This document shows, in pieces, positions 21,650 through 32,251 of a stretch of 64,000 bases of DNA. Each line of letters begins with the position of its first letter. Position 1 is the stretch's first letter. The translations under genes and the position numbers were made by a program. A model generated the notes under the pieces. That model was given only the letters and a program-made list of their open reading frames with translations, was not told the DNA's origin and searched no databases. The stretch comes from Gordonia sp. X0973 (GTDB taxonomy: Bacteria > Actinomycetota > Actinomycetes > Mycobacteriales > Mycobacteriaceae), in the NCBI RefSeq assembly GCF_013348785.1, contig NZ_CP054691.1:2046001-2110000 (forward strand), in the 5' to 3' direction.

Positions 21650-22732
21650 TCAGTCGAACTTCACCGCCGGCGGGCTCTGCGTCAGATCCACCTTGATCGA
21701 GACGTAGGCGTTGTCGGTATCCGACTTCGGGCCGCTTCGGGTCTGCACCGTGTACGGGAACGCGATCTTCGCCGAGTAGTAGGTCAACTGCGCGTCCAGT
21801 TCGTTGAAATTTCCGTCCCCCAGCGACTCGGGCATCACCGGCGGCGCCCATTTCGCGGTGTTGGGCAGCGCGTCGCCGTCGTCGATCCGGTTGGGGCAGT
21901 TCGCCGGCGCCAGATCCGTCGACCCCGCGCACTTGGCGATCGCGTCGCGGACCGCCTGGTTGGCCGCGGCGTAGCCGGATTCGGTCACCTTGACGTCGAG
22001 GTCCGTCGTCATCATCGATGAGAAGCCGAGCAGGTCCTGCAGCGTCGCGATCCGGTCGCCGTCGACGCTGTAGTTCGAGGTGAGCGGCTCGATTCCCATC
22101 CAGCCGGGGAAGATGTAGACGGAGTCGCCCTTGGTCAGCGTCTTGCCGAGAACCTTGACGATCGGTGTGTCGAAGTAGTTCTTGATGTTCACCGCCGCGT
22201 TGTCGAGCTTCCAGGCGCGCCCCGACTTCTTCATGAACAGCGTGTCGTCGGAGGTCTTGTCACCGAACTTCACCGAGACGTGCACCGATCCGATCGAGAT
22301 CTGCGGACCCTTGGCCGTCGAGTCACTCAGGATCCGGATATCGCTGATCGGCGCCTTCGCGATCTGCTTCTTGAGCGCCTCGTCGGTCAGCAGTTCCGTC
22401 GAACCGGGCTGCGAGGCACCATAGGACAGGGCCGTCTTAGCGTCGCCGCGCTGCAATGCCTCCAAATAGCCCTTGACGGCGTCGCCGGCGGGCGCGGACC
22501 GGTTCAACATGCCGACCGCGACGATGGCGCCGACGCCGATCAGCAGGACGACGACGAGGCCGATGACCGCGCCGATGATCCACTTCGTGGAACTGTTCTT
22601 GGGCGACGGCGGTCCCACCGGCGGATACGCGCCGGTCGGGAACCCGCCGGCGTGCGGCCCGGCCGGTGCCGACGCCGGCACCACCGGTTGCTCCCAGCCG
22701 GTCGGATTGCCTTGGGACGGCGGGTAAGTCAT
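21650..22732 (-). CDS. Single-pass membrane-anchored protein with Pro-rich N-terminus
   Basis: A 360-residue protein not recognised as a named family. Residues 1-45 are Pro/Gly-rich and cytoplasmic, one membrane helix spans about 50-75 ('[20 protein letters not shown]' region), and the rest is exported. The segment after the helix (about 80-190) looks like a small DUF4878/NTF2-like fold: '[20 protein letters not shown]'. A C-terminal module at about 200-350 follows, with two cysteines in '[14 protein letters not shown]'. Similar envelope proteins are common in Mycobacteriales. It is a single gene with its own 44-nt gap to thyA. Confidence 0.65.
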   Translation of the reverse strand: MTYPPSQGNPTGWEQPVVPASAPAGPHAGGFPTGAYPPVGPPSPKNSSTKWIIGAVIGLVVVLLIGVGAIVAVGMLNRSAPAGDAVKGYLEALQRGDAKTALSYGASQPGSTELLTDEALKKQIAKAPISDIRILSDSTAKGPQISIGSVHVSVKFGDKTSDDTLFMKKSGRAWKLDNAAVNIKNYFDTPIVKVLGKTLTKGDSVYIFPGWMGIEPLTSNYSVDGDRIATLQDLLGFSSMMTTDLDVKVTESGYAAANQAVRDAIAKCAGSTDLAPANCPNRIDDGDALPNTAKWAPPVMPESLGDGNFNELDAQLTYYSAKIAFPYTVQTRSGPKSDTDNAYVSIKVDLTQSPPAVKFD

Positions 22733-22818
22733 CGATGTCCTTTCGAAGACAGGTGGCGCGGTCAGCGCGATCGCTCACCATCCAAGCACCCGCCCGCGGA
22801 TGATCGGCACGGGGTCGG

Positions 22819-24177
22819 CTACCCGCCGAACGCGGCGCCCCGTTCCCGGTCCAGGTGGGTCTGCGACTTGTTGCGCAGGAAGAAGACGTAGACGACGAGC
22901 GACGCGCCGATGGTCACCACGACATACGCGATGAACCAGGACACGTGATGGCTCCTGGTCGCCGCCTCGTAGAGCATCGGCGCGGTGCCGCCGAAGACCG
23001 AGTTGGCCAGGGCGTAGCCGATCCCCACCCCCAGCGCGCGGACGTGCGACGGGAAGAGTTCGGCCTTCACCAGCGCGTTGATCGACGTGTAACCGGTGAT
23101 GATGATGTAGCCGAGGCAGACCATCGCCAGCGAGCCGATCGCGACGGACACCGTCGGCAGATAGGTGATGAGGAAGTACGTGTAGAGCACTCCGCCGACG
23201 CCGAAGAACACCAGCATCGGTTTGCGGCCGACCACGTCGCTGATCAGCCCGCCGATCGGCTGGATCACCATGAGGAAGATCAGGCCGATCAGGTTGATCC
23301 ACGTCGCGGTCATCGCGTGATCCGCGTAGGCCGTCTTCACGATGGCCGGCGCGGTGACGCTGTACACGTAGAACGCCAGCGTCCCGCCCATCGTGATCAG
23401 GAAGCACAGCACCAGCGGGCGCCAATAGCCGGTGAGCAGCTCCCGCATCGATCCCGACGACGTGTCCTCGCCGTCGCGCACGGCCGCCAGCTGCTCGTCG
23501 GACAGGGATTCGTCCATCGTGCGCCGCAACCAGAACACCACGATGGCCGCGATGCCGCCGATGAAGAAGCCGATGCGCCAACCGAACTCGTGCAACTGGT
23601 CCTTGGTGAGCACCGACTGGAGGATGAGCAGGGTGAACTGGGCGAGCACGTGCCCGCCCACCAGGGTGACGTACTGGAACGACGAGAAGAAGCCCCGCCG
23701 CTCGCGGGTCGCCGCCTCGGACATGTAGGTTGCCGACGTGCCGTACTCGCCGCCCGTCGCGAATCCCTGCACCAGCCGGCAGAGCAACAGGATCAATGCA
23801 GCCGCGATACCGATCGTCTCCCGGCCCGGGATGACCGCGATGACGAAGGAGCACGCCGCCATGATCGTCACGCTCAGGGTCAGTGCGGCCCGTCGCCCGC
23901 GGCGGTCGGCGTAGCGGCCGAAGAACCACGAGCCGATGGGGCGCATCACGAAGGTCACCGCGAAGATCGCGTACACGTAGACCAGCGAGTTCTTGTCCGC
24001 CGGGTCGAAGAAGTGGCCTTCGAAATAGGTGGCGAACACGGTGTAGACGTAGACGTCGTACCACTCGACGAGGTTGCCGCTCGACCCCCGCAGCGTGTTC
24101 CAGATCGCCCGGCGGGTCTGCGCCTGCGACGACGTCGGCGGTGGGTGCGGCTGCATCGTGTCGTCGGTGGCGGTCAT
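22819..24177 (-). CDS. MFS transporter, metabolite:H+ symporter (MHS) type
   Basis: Twelve-helix major facilitator of 452 residues. The MHS signatures are visible: 'GSSGNLVEWYDVYVYTVFATY' in part at helix 1, 'RPIGSWFFGRYADRRGRR' after helix 2, and 'RLVQGFATGGEYGTSATYM' in helix 4-5. These sequences resemble dicarboxylate/ketoglutarate (KgtP), proline-betaine or shikimate importers; the substrate cannot be assigned. The flavodoxin-type gene upstream ends 9 nt after this start region, which suggests a small operon. Confidence 0.88.
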   Translation of the reverse strand: MTATDDTMQPHPPPTSSQAQTRRAIWNTLRGSSGNLVEWYDVYVYTVFATYFEGHFFDPADKNSLVYVYAIFAVTFVMRPIGSWFFGRYADRRGRRAALTLSVTIMAACSFVIAVIPGRETIGIAAALILLLCRLVQGFATGGEYGTSATYMSEAATRERRGFFSSFQYVTLVGGHVLAQFTLLILQSVLTKDQLHEFGWRIGFFIGGIAAIVVFWLRRTMDESLSDEQLAAVRDGEDTSSGSMRELLTGYWRPLVLCFLITMGGTLAFYVYSVTAPAIVKTAYADHAMTATWINLIGLIFLMVIQPIGGLISDVVGRKPMLVFFGVGGVLYTYFLITYLPTVSVAIGSLAMVCLGYIIITGYTSINALVKAELFPSHVRALGVGIGYALANSVFGGTAPMLYEAATRSHHVSWFIAYVVVTIGASLVVYVFFLRNKSQTHLDRERGAAFGG

Positions 24178-24186
24178 CGATTCACC

Positions 24187-24639
24187 TCAGGCCATCAGCT
24201 GCGCGGCCACGGTGGCCCCGAGTTCCCAGCAGGCCTCGCGGTCGGCTTTCGTCGGCGCACCGGATACGACGACGAACTCGGCCGCCTTCTCCCAGCCGAG
24301 TCCCGTCGTGATCGTCGTGATCGCCTTCTGCGCCCCTTCGGTTCCCTGGTTGCCGTGCAGGTAGGCGCCGAACGGCCGGCCCCGCGTCGAGTCGAGGATC
24401 TGGTAGTAGGCGCAGTCGAAGGCGTGCTTCAACGCCCCGCTGATGTATCCGAGGTTGGCCGGGGTGCCCAGGAGATAGCCGTCGGCCTCCAGGAAGTCCG
24501 ATGCGGAGACCGACAGCGCGGCGCGGCGCACCACCTCGACGCCCTCGATGTCGGGATCGCCCGTCCCGGCGACGACGGCCTCGAACATCTCCTGGCAATG
24601 CGGCGACGGCGTGTGGTGGACGATCAGCAGTCGGGCCAA
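24187..24639 (-). CDS. Flavodoxin-like FMN protein
   Basis: A 150-residue flavodoxin-fold protein, probably an NAD(P)H:quinone-type or FMN-binding reductase. It shows the phosphate loop near the start ('LLIVHHTPSPHCQEM'), and the second flavin loop 'GYLLGTPANLGYISGALK'. TTG 24639 is chosen: it follows GGAGGGGGAG closely and gives the expected N-terminal beta strand; no ATG or GTG fits. The partner and substrate are not evident. Confidence 0.75.
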   Translation of the reverse strand: MARLLIVHHTPSPHCQEMFEAVVAGTGDPDIEGVEVVRRAALSVSASDFLEADGYLLGTPANLGYISGALKHAFDCAYYQILDSTRGRPFGAYLHGNQGTEGAQKAITTITTGLGWEKAAEFVVVSGAPTKADREACWELGATVAAQLMA

Positions 24640-24706
24640 CGCTCCCCCTCCGGGATGTGCTTCACACTGTCGTGCTCGGCGGTGATTCGACGGTACGGCG
24701 ACGACC

Positions 24707-25264
24707 TCATGCCCGACCGGTAAACGCGAGCAGCCGATCGGCCGCACTGTCCGAGGCCGGTGTGAGCGCCGGGCCGAACAGCCCCTGGGCGCGCAACTCT
24801 TCGACCTCGGGCGCCGCGCTGTCCAGCAGGTACTCCACGACATCCGACGGCGGCTCCCACGCCGCACCGATCCCGACGCAGAGATCGCGGGCGTGCAACG
24901 CCAGCTCCGCCACCCGGATGGTCAGCAGGGAGTGCCCGGTGCGCCGGCCGGCACGGTGGTCGACGATCGCATCCAGGTCGGCCGTCTCGGCCGCCTCGTG
25001 GGCCATGCGCGCGTACTCCCAGAACCGGTCGAGCGGATCGGTGCCGACGTAATCGGTGTCGCGGGTCGCCGCGGTCTGTGCCGCCGTCGCACCGTCGAGC
25101 AGCATGGCGTAGCGGTGGCCGCCGCCGATCACGTGGTTGATCAACTCCCGGTTGGACCAGGTGCCGCAGCCGCCCGGCTCGTCCAGATCCGCGTCGGTGA
25201 CCCGCGTCAACACGGCGGCCCAGAACCGTTCCGCCTCCTCGATGGCACGGGCCTGGTCGATCAC
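24707..25264 (-). CDS. Mycothiol-dependent maleylpyruvate-isomerase/DinB-family protein
   Basis: A 185-residue protein of the TIGR03086/MDMPI N-terminal family (DinB-like four-helix bundle). Metal-ligand histidines are visible in 'ELINHVIGGGHRYAML', and in 'RVAELALHARDLCVGIG' where a His follows the helix. Family members use mycothiol or bind metal; the actual reaction here is unknown. GTG 25264 overlaps the stop of the preceding gene (GTGA), so the two are coupled. Confidence 0.75.
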   Translation of the reverse strand: MIDQARAIEEAERFWAAVLTRVTDADLDEPGGCGTWSNRELINHVIGGGHRYAMLLDGATAAQTAATRDTDYVGTDPLDRFWEYARMAHEAAETADLDAIVDHRAGRRTGHSLLTIRVAELALHARDLCVGIGAAWEPPSDVVEYLLDSAAPEVEELRAQGLFGPALTPASDSAADRLLAFTGRA

Positions 25265-25767
25265 GGGGCTTCGGCCTCCCGCGCGGCTTCCGCCCGGTAC
25301 TGGGCGACGGCGGTCTTCATCATCTGTCGGGCACGACCGCGGTCGCCGGCGTAGTCGTAGGCGCGGGCGATGCGATAGGTGTTGCACCAGTCGTCGGGAT
25401 CGGCCTCCCACTCGGTGCGCACCTGTGCGAACAGCGCGTCGGCCGCCTCCCGTTCCAACCGTCCCGAGGGGCGGCGCGGCAGTTCGGAGACGTCGAGGTC
25501 GCGTCCGGCCGCGGCGGCGGCCGCCCCCAAGCGCTGGTGCCAGATGCCCGCGGCCAGCGTCTGGTAGACCATCCAGGCCCCCAGGAACGGCAGGATCAGC
25601 ACGCCGATGCCCATGCCGATCCCCACCGCCTTGCCGGAGGCGATCAACATGACCCCCATCCGTCCGAGGAGGACCAGGTAGACGAGCAGCGCGGTGACGA
25701 TCAGTCCGATCATCACCACGGTGGGCCGGGCGTCGCGCTTGCCGGGGTCGGCAGTCATCGTCGCCAC
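25261..25767 (-). CDS. Two-helix membrane protein with TPR-like tail
   Basis: A 168-residue protein in the Rv2772c position. Two membrane helices (about 17-37 and 45-67) are followed by a soluble helical region: 'ALFAQVRTEWEADPDDWCNTYRIARAYDYAGDRGRARQ' in part, resembling one or two tetratricopeptide repeats. The function is unknown. It ends overlapping the next gene and begins 3 nt after the dapB stop, so it is part of the dapB transcription unit. Confidence 0.65.
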   Translation of the reverse strand: MATMTADPGKRDARPTVVMIGLIVTALLVYLVLLGRMGVMLIASGKAVGIGMGIGVLILPFLGAWMVYQTLAAGIWHQRLGAAAAAAGRDLDVSELPRRPSGRLEREAADALFAQVRTEWEADPDDWCNTYRIARAYDYAGDRGRARQMMKTAVAQYRAEAAREAEAP

Positions 25768-25769
25768 CC

Positions 25770-27682
<1,913 letters not shown>

Positions 27683-27696
27683 GTACGACACGATCC

Positions 27697-27737
27697 GAAT
27701 GCCCCGCGACGCCCTACCACGGTGTCGCGGGGCATTC
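27697..27737 (+). terminator. Rho-independent-type terminator after SDR
   Basis: A 14-bp perfect stem, GAATGCCCCGCGAC (27697-27710) with GTCGCGGGGCATTC (27724-27737), and a 13-nt loop, 14 nt after the SDR stop. No long U-run follows, as is usual in these genomes. Confidence 0.85.
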
Positions 27738-27795
27738 GTCGGTTGTGCGGTCGAGGCGGGACCGAATTGTGGCGACCGATCGGCATACTGGGGCG

Positions 27796-28563
27796 ATGGT
27801 CGGAACCATCAGATTCGCCGAGCGAACGTGGGAGGCGAAGTCGTCGACGACGGCCTACGTCATGACCTGGATCGCCGATCAGATCCCGCGCAGCGAGGAG
27901 GCCGGGCGACTGCGTGAGCTGGTCGAGGACAACGTGCTGTATCTCGACCTGTCCGAGCTGGACTCCGGACGGCGAATCGTCTCGCTGCTCTCCGATGACC
28001 TGCCCGCCCTCATCCGGACTATTCGCAGCGGAGACGGGCCGGCGTCTCCCGGACTAGCCGATTCCCTCGTCGACCTGCAGCAGGCTGCGCAAAGCCAACG
28101 TCGGCGCAACGATGCCGCGACACAGGCGGCGGTCGTGCGCAGCCAGCGAGACTACGCGGAAAAGCGAACACGCAGACGCCGCAGCGCCATCGTCGGGGGC
28201 ATCGGGACCACGGTCGGCGTGGCGGCACTCGGCGCGAGTGCCTACCTCGTCGGCGGGGCCTGGGACACCTGGGTGACGATCGCGCTGTTCGTCGCCCTCC
28301 TCCTACCCGTGATGGGAGCGGTCATGCTGGGCTTCTTCAGCATGATGCTGTCCGACGGCGGACCGAAGACGGCCGTCTACATCGCGCTCGTCATCGGGGT
28401 CATCGGTGTACCGCTGTCCGCAATCGCGGTGTATCTCGGCGCTGCCGCGTTGGCCTGGCGCGCGGACGGCCTGACCTTCTACTACCCGATCGTCGCGCTG
28501 GGAGTCGGCGCGCTGGTGGTCGCCTGTCTGGCCGGCCTCGCCGGCGTCCTCGCCTCGTCCTGA
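27796..28563 (+). CDS. Four-helix membrane protein, unknown function
   Basis: A 255-residue protein. The first 125 residues are soluble and end in a basic segment (AEKRTRRRRS); about four membrane helices follow between 130 and 255. I do not recognise a family. CATACT at 27785-27790 lies 5 nt before the ATG, suggesting a leaderless transcript. It ends just before the repeat-rich border of the HNH element, so its 3' flank may have been changed by that insertion. Confidence 0.6.
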   Translation: MVGTIRFAERTWEAKSSTTAYVMTWIADQIPRSEEAGRLRELVEDNVLYLDLSELDSGRRIVSLLSDDLPALIRTIRSGDGPASPGLADSLVDLQQAAQSQRRRNDAATQAAVVRSQRDYAEKRTRRRRSAIVGGIGTTVGVAALGASAYLVGGAWDTWVTIALFVALLLPVMGAVMLGFFSMMLSDGGPKTAVYIALVIGVIGVPLSAIAVYLGAAALAWRADGLTFYYPIVALGVGALVVACLAGLAGVLASS

Positions 28564-28567
28564 GAGT

Positions 28568-28713
28568 GGTCGAGTGGTCGCTTTGGGTGGTCGAGTGGTT
28601 GCTTAGGTGGTCGAGTGGATCCGAGTAATCGGTGGTCGAGTGGATCCGAGGCGCTAGCCAGATGGGTGGTCGAGTGGATCCGAGGCGCTAGCCGAGGAAC
28701 CGTATCGAGACCC
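28568..28713 (+). repeat. GGTCGAGTGG direct-repeat array and left 46-bp inverted-repeat arm
   Basis: GGTCGAGTGG occurs five times in direct orientation, beginning at 28568, 28589, 28609, 28634 and 28668 (spacing 20-34 bp). The last copy opens a longer unit (28668-28713) with the core GATCCGAGGCGCTAGCCGAG, which recurs in perfect inverted form at 30584-30629. A truncated unit lies at 28634-28659. The repeats frame the HNH gene and are not a CRISPR array: the spacing is irregular and the intervening sequence is related. Confidence 0.9.
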
Positions 28714-28789
28714 CGGTGAGTCGACGTCGGATCGCACGTGTGCTGTGTCCAGAGCAATGTGTTGCGCACCTCACACCAGGTTGGTAGAA

Positions 28790-28805
28790 TAGAACGTATA
28801 TTCGA
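28790..28805 (+). promoter_or_regulatory. SOS-box-like site before the HNH gene
   Basis: TAGAAC-GTAT-ATTCGA matches the SOS box TCGAAC-N4-GTTCGA at 10 of 12 positions; the recA box in this window matches at 11. It lies 26 nt upstream of the proposed TTG start. LexA control of some 13E12-family genes is known in M. tuberculosis, which supports the reading. Confidence 0.6.
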
Positions 28806-28830
28806 ACCGGGGTTGAGGGGGTGGATCCAA

Positions 28831-30537
28831 TTGACCGACGCGGCGGTGGCTGATGCGATGCCGGCGGTGTTGCCGGATTCGCCTCGGGAGTTGGCGGGGT
28901 TGATTGATGCCGCGATCACGAAACTGGGGTCTGCCTCGTTGGGGTTGGCCTCGGATACCGAAGTGACCGCGACGGTGGAGGTGCTGGAGCGGGCGTGGCG
29001 GCGCGCGGACGGGGTGAATGCGGCGTTGCTGGTGGAAGTGTCGGACCGGAATTTGTGGTTGGGGTATGCGACACCGCGGGCCTGGTACAGCGAATACCTG
29101 CGGTTGGGGCCAGGCGAGGCCAGGCGTCGGGAGGTGGTGGCCGAGGCGATCGGGGTGTGCACCGCGTTGACCGGGCAACCGTTGCCGCCCAAACGCGAAC
29201 CGTTGGCGGTGGCGGTCGCAGCCGGGGTGGTGTCGGGTGAGCATGTGCGGGTGATCGAACAAGTCCTGAACAAAATCCCGCACCAAGCCGACCCGCGGGA
29301 GGTGGCGGCGGCGGTGACGGTGTTGACCGAGGCCGCGAAGGCAGCCACCCCGAAAGACATGAACCGTCTTGGGCAACGGATCCTGGCCCACCTGGACCCC
29401 GATGGCACCCTGACCGACGACAGCGACCGGCACCGCCGCCGCAGCCTGCACCTGGGAGCCCAAGGCGCGGATTTGATGTCCAAACTCAGCGGGTATGTGA
29501 CACCCCAGGTCCGGGCCAAACTCGAAATACTGCTCGACAACTGGGGCAAACCCGGCATGAACAACCCCGACGACGACGAACACCGCATCACCGGCCCACT
29601 CGCCCTCATGACTCTCGACGCCACCGACCCCAACCCCACCACCGACCCTGACGGCACCACCACCGGCCGCGACACCACCGTGGCTGACGCGCGTCACCAT
29701 GCGTTGATACAGGCCCGGGGCCGCGACACCCGAACCTCGGCACAACGCGACCACGACGCCCTAGAAGCCGGGTTGGATTGGCTGCTGGGACACGAGGCGT
29801 TGGGGAAACCGGATCGGATCCCGGCCGAGGTGGTGATCACCATCGACGAACACGACTTGGCACGCCGCGCCGGAATCGGAGTGACCGCGACCGGCACCAT
29901 GGTGCCCATCGGTGACTTGATCCATCTGGCCGCCCACGCCACCCCGTGGTTGGCGGTCTTTCACCACCACACCCGCAGCGTGCTGAACTTCGGGCGCGGC
30001 CGGCGGCTGGCGACCAAAACCCAACGCCTGGCCCTGTTCGCCGCCGAACCCGGCTGCAGCAAACCCGGCTGCGGGCAACCGTTCTCCCGCACCCAAGCCC
30101 ACCACGCCACCCGCGACTACGCCCACGGCGGATCAACCAACGTGACCGACATGACCGGGGCCTGCGGCCGACACAACCGGGCCGTCGGTACCAAACCCGG
30201 CCAATGGGAAACCCACGTCTTCACCAACGGACCCCACACCGGACGCACCGGATGGCGACGCACCGGAACCGACCAACCCTTCCAGGTCAACCACACCCAC
30301 GACCCCCGCACCTACCTACACGGAACCGTATTCGACCCCAACCAGCACGACCACGACCAGGCCGCGGGCGACGACCAGACAACCAGCGCCGACGGTGACA
30401 CAGCGCCACCGACCACGCCGATAATGAAACGCATCCGACCCGACGAACACTGGGGACCACCACGAGTCGGGAATCCCGACACAATCGACCGGTCCTCACC
30501 AGTCGAAGCAGTGCTGGCCCTACTCGTCGCCGCTTGA
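28831..30537 (+). CDS. DUF222/HNH endonuclease-domain protein (13E12 family)
   Basis: Protein of about 568 residues of the actinobacterial REP13E12 family. An N-terminal DUF222 domain covers about 30-330. The C-terminal HNH zinc-finger-like nuclease domain covers about 405-460: 'CSKPGCGQPFSRTQAHH', then 'DYAHGGSTN' and 'CGRHNRAVG', so the HNH histidines and paired cysteines are present. A low-complexity Asp/Thr/Pro tail follows. TTG 28831 is chosen because GAGGGGG stands 9 nt upstream and the SOS-like site lies just before; an ATG at 28858 is possible. The family often exists in many copies per genome; its biological role is unsettled. Confidence 0.88.
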   Translation: MTDAAVADAMPAVLPDSPRELAGLIDAAITKLGSASLGLASDTEVTATVEVLERAWRRADGVNAALLVEVSDRNLWLGYATPRAWYSEYLRLGPGEARRREVVAEAIGVCTALTGQPLPPKREPLAVAVAAGVVSGEHVRVIEQVLNKIPHQADPREVAAAVTVLTEAAKAATPKDMNRLGQRILAHLDPDGTLTDDSDRHRRRSLHLGAQGADLMSKLSGYVTPQVRAKLEILLDNWGKPGMNNPDDDEHRITGPLALMTLDATDPNPTTDPDGTTTGRDTTVADARHHALIQARGRDTRTSAQRDHDALEAGLDWLLGHEALGKPDRIPAEVVITIDEHDLARRAGIGVTATGTMVPIGDLIHLAAHATPWLAVFHHHTRSVLNFGRGRRLATKTQRLALFAAEPGCSKPGCGQPFSRTQAHHATRDYAHGGSTNVTDMTGACGRHNRAVGTKPGQWETHVFTNGPHTGRTGWRRTGTDQPFQVNHTHDPRTYLHGTVFDPNQHDHDQAAGDDQTTSADGDTAPPTTPIMKRIRPDEHWGPPRVGNPDTIDRSSPVEAVLALLVAA

Positions 30538-30583
30538 TGGTCGAGGGTCAACTCCTGTGCGCGCGTTGGTATTTCGACTCGCC

Positions 30584-30694
30584 GGGTCTCGATACGGTTC
30601 CTCGGCTAGCGCCTCGGATCCACTCGACCAACGCGTCTAGCGCCTCGGATCCACTCGACCACCGCGGGGACATCCCCGTGAGGAGCACTCGACC
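30584..30694 (-). repeat. Right 46-bp inverted-repeat arm and partial copies
   Basis: 30584-30629 is the exact reverse complement of 28668-28713. A second partial unit ends in CCACTCGACC at 30651-30660, and a third degenerate copy (GCACTCGACC) lies at 30685-30694. CGGGGA/TCCCCG at 30665-30678 forms a small hairpin between them, just downstream of the amidase stop on the minus strand. Confidence 0.9.
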
Positions 30695-30704
30695 ACCGCG
30701 CCCC

Positions 30705-32207
30705 CTATACCGCCGACAGGTGATGCTTCGGCTCGGCCGGGAAGCGCTCGATCCACGGCTGGGCCTCCTCCAACTGCGTCGCCAGTTGCAGCAGCGCCGC
30801 GTCGGCGCCGAGCGCGCCGTTGAACTGGACGCCCAGGGGCAGACCGTCGGCAGTCCAGTGGACGGGGACGGTGATCGCCGGTCGGCCGGTCAGATTCGCG
30901 AGCTGCGTATACGGGACCCAGCCGAGATTGTCGTCGATCATCTGGTCGATGACCCCGGTGCGGACCAACGCCTTTCCCGCGTGGACCCGGTGAACGACGC
31001 GGGCCGCGACCTGCAGCGGCACCGGTGTATCCAGCGAGCCGACCTTGATCGGCTCGCACGCGATGGTCGGGGTGAGGAAGAAGTCGTGATCGGCGTAGAA
31101 CCGCTCCATGGCGTAGGTGTACTCCTTCACCTGCCCGAGCGCCGCCATCAGCGCCGCGACGCCGCTGGCGCGGCCGATCTCGGCGACGGCCAGGGTGTCC
31201 GGCTCGAAGTCGGAGTCCTTCGCGCCCGTCCGCGCCTTGATCTCCGCTACCTGCCCTTCCAGTTGGGCGAACCAGATGGTCAGGAAGGTCTGCGCCAATG
31301 CCTTGTCGTCGTAGGGAGGCGCCACCTCCTCCACGACGTGGCCGAGGTCGGTCAGCAGCTCCGCCGTCGCGGTCATCGCCGCGACGGCCTGCGGATCGGC
31401 CTTGCCGGTGATGGCGGAATGCGCCGAGAACCCGATCTTCAACTTGCGCGGCTTCTTCTTGATCGCCTCGGCAAACTTTCGGGACGGCATCGCGGCCTGG
31501 TAGTCGGCGAACGGGGTGCGCCCGACGATGACGTCCATCAGACCGGCGGTGTCACGCACGGTGCGCGCCACTACCCCCTCGGTGGCCATGCCGAACATCG
31601 ACTCCCCCCGTTGCGGACCGTAGGGCGCGAGACCGCGACTCGGCTTGAGACCGACGAGACCGTTACAGGCCGCCGGAATCCTGATCGAGCCACCGCCGTC
31701 GTTGGCACCGGCCGCCGGCACGATGCCGGCCGCTACCGACGCCGCCGATCCGCCCGACGACCCGCCCGGGGTGCGCGAGGTGTCCCACGGATTGCGGCAC
31801 GGACCCCACAGCTTCGATTCGGTGATCCCCTTCGACCCCAGCTCGGGGGTGGCCGTCTTCCCGAAGATCACCAGACCCGCATCCAGGAACCGGTCGACAA
31901 GCAGCGCGTTCTCGGTCGCGACGTCGTTGCGCAGGGCCCGACAGCCCGCCGTCGTCGGGTATCCCTTGTACTCCTGGTGCAGGTCCTTGACGAGGAACGG
32001 GACCCCGGCGAACGGTCCGGTCAGGTCGCCCTTGACCTGCTCGTCGGCCTCGCGGTCGATATTGATGACGATCGCGTTGAGCTTTCCGTTGACCTGCCCC
32101 GCGCGTTTGCGCGCCAAGTCGAGCAACTCCTTCGGGGTGACCTGCTTGGCCGCGACCAGTTCGGCGAGTGCGGTCGCGTCGTGGCCCATGTATTCGTCGA
32201 GGTTCAT
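30705..32207 (-). CDS. Amidase (amidase-signature family)
   Basis: Amidase-signature hydrolase of 500 residues. The Ser-cis-Ser-Lys triad is visible: Lys74 in 'PFLVKDLH', the serines of 'TPGGSSGGSAAS' near 150, and the nucleophile near Ser174 in 'DGGGSIRIPAACNGLVGLKP'. It resembles the 6-aminohexanoate-cyclic-dimer hydrolase/AmiC branch of actinobacterial amidases; the natural amide is unknown. It has no signal peptide. It is monocistronic and ends in the repeat zone right of the HNH gene. Confidence 0.9.
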   Translation of the reverse strand: MNLDEYMGHDATALAELVAAKQVTPKELLDLARKRAGQVNGKLNAIVINIDREADEQVKGDLTGPFAGVPFLVKDLHQEYKGYPTTAGCRALRNDVATENALLVDRFLDAGLVIFGKTATPELGSKGITESKLWGPCRNPWDTSRTPGGSSGGSAASVAAGIVPAAGANDGGGSIRIPAACNGLVGLKPSRGLAPYGPQRGESMFGMATEGVVARTVRDTAGLMDVIVGRTPFADYQAAMPSRKFAEAIKKKPRKLKIGFSAHSAITGKADPQAVAAMTATAELLTDLGHVVEEVAPPYDDKALAQTFLTIWFAQLEGQVAEIKARTGAKDSDFEPDTLAVAEIGRASGVAALMAALGQVKEYTYAMERFYADHDFFLTPTIACEPIKVGSLDTPVPLQVAARVVHRVHAGKALVRTGVIDQMIDDNLGWVPYTQLANLTGRPAITVPVHWTADGLPLGVQFNGALGADAALLQLATQLEEAQPWIERFPAEPKHHLSAV

Positions 32208-32251
32208 AGGCCCGATCGTATCGACCCCAGCCGCGGATTCGGCGTGTTCAC

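Larger units (their letters stand above)
28668..30629. mobile_element. Putative HNH (13E12) element bounded by 46-bp inverted repeats
   Basis: The DUF222/HNH gene, with its own promoter and SOS-like site, lies between two perfect 46-bp inverted repeats (28668-28713 and 30584-30629). No transposase, integrase or target-site duplication was found, so the term mobile is a hypothesis based on family behaviour and repeat geometry. The repeats may instead be unrelated dispersed repeats that happen to flank the gene. Confidence 0.45.

Noticed and set aside
28568..28677. Possible CRISPR array
   Set aside because: The repeat unit is only 10 bp, spacing is irregular (20-34 bp), intervening DNA is related, and no cas gene is present.
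28668..30629. Classical insertion sequence
   Set aside because: There is no DDE or HUH transposase and no target-site duplication; only an HNH/DUF222 gene between inverted repeats.
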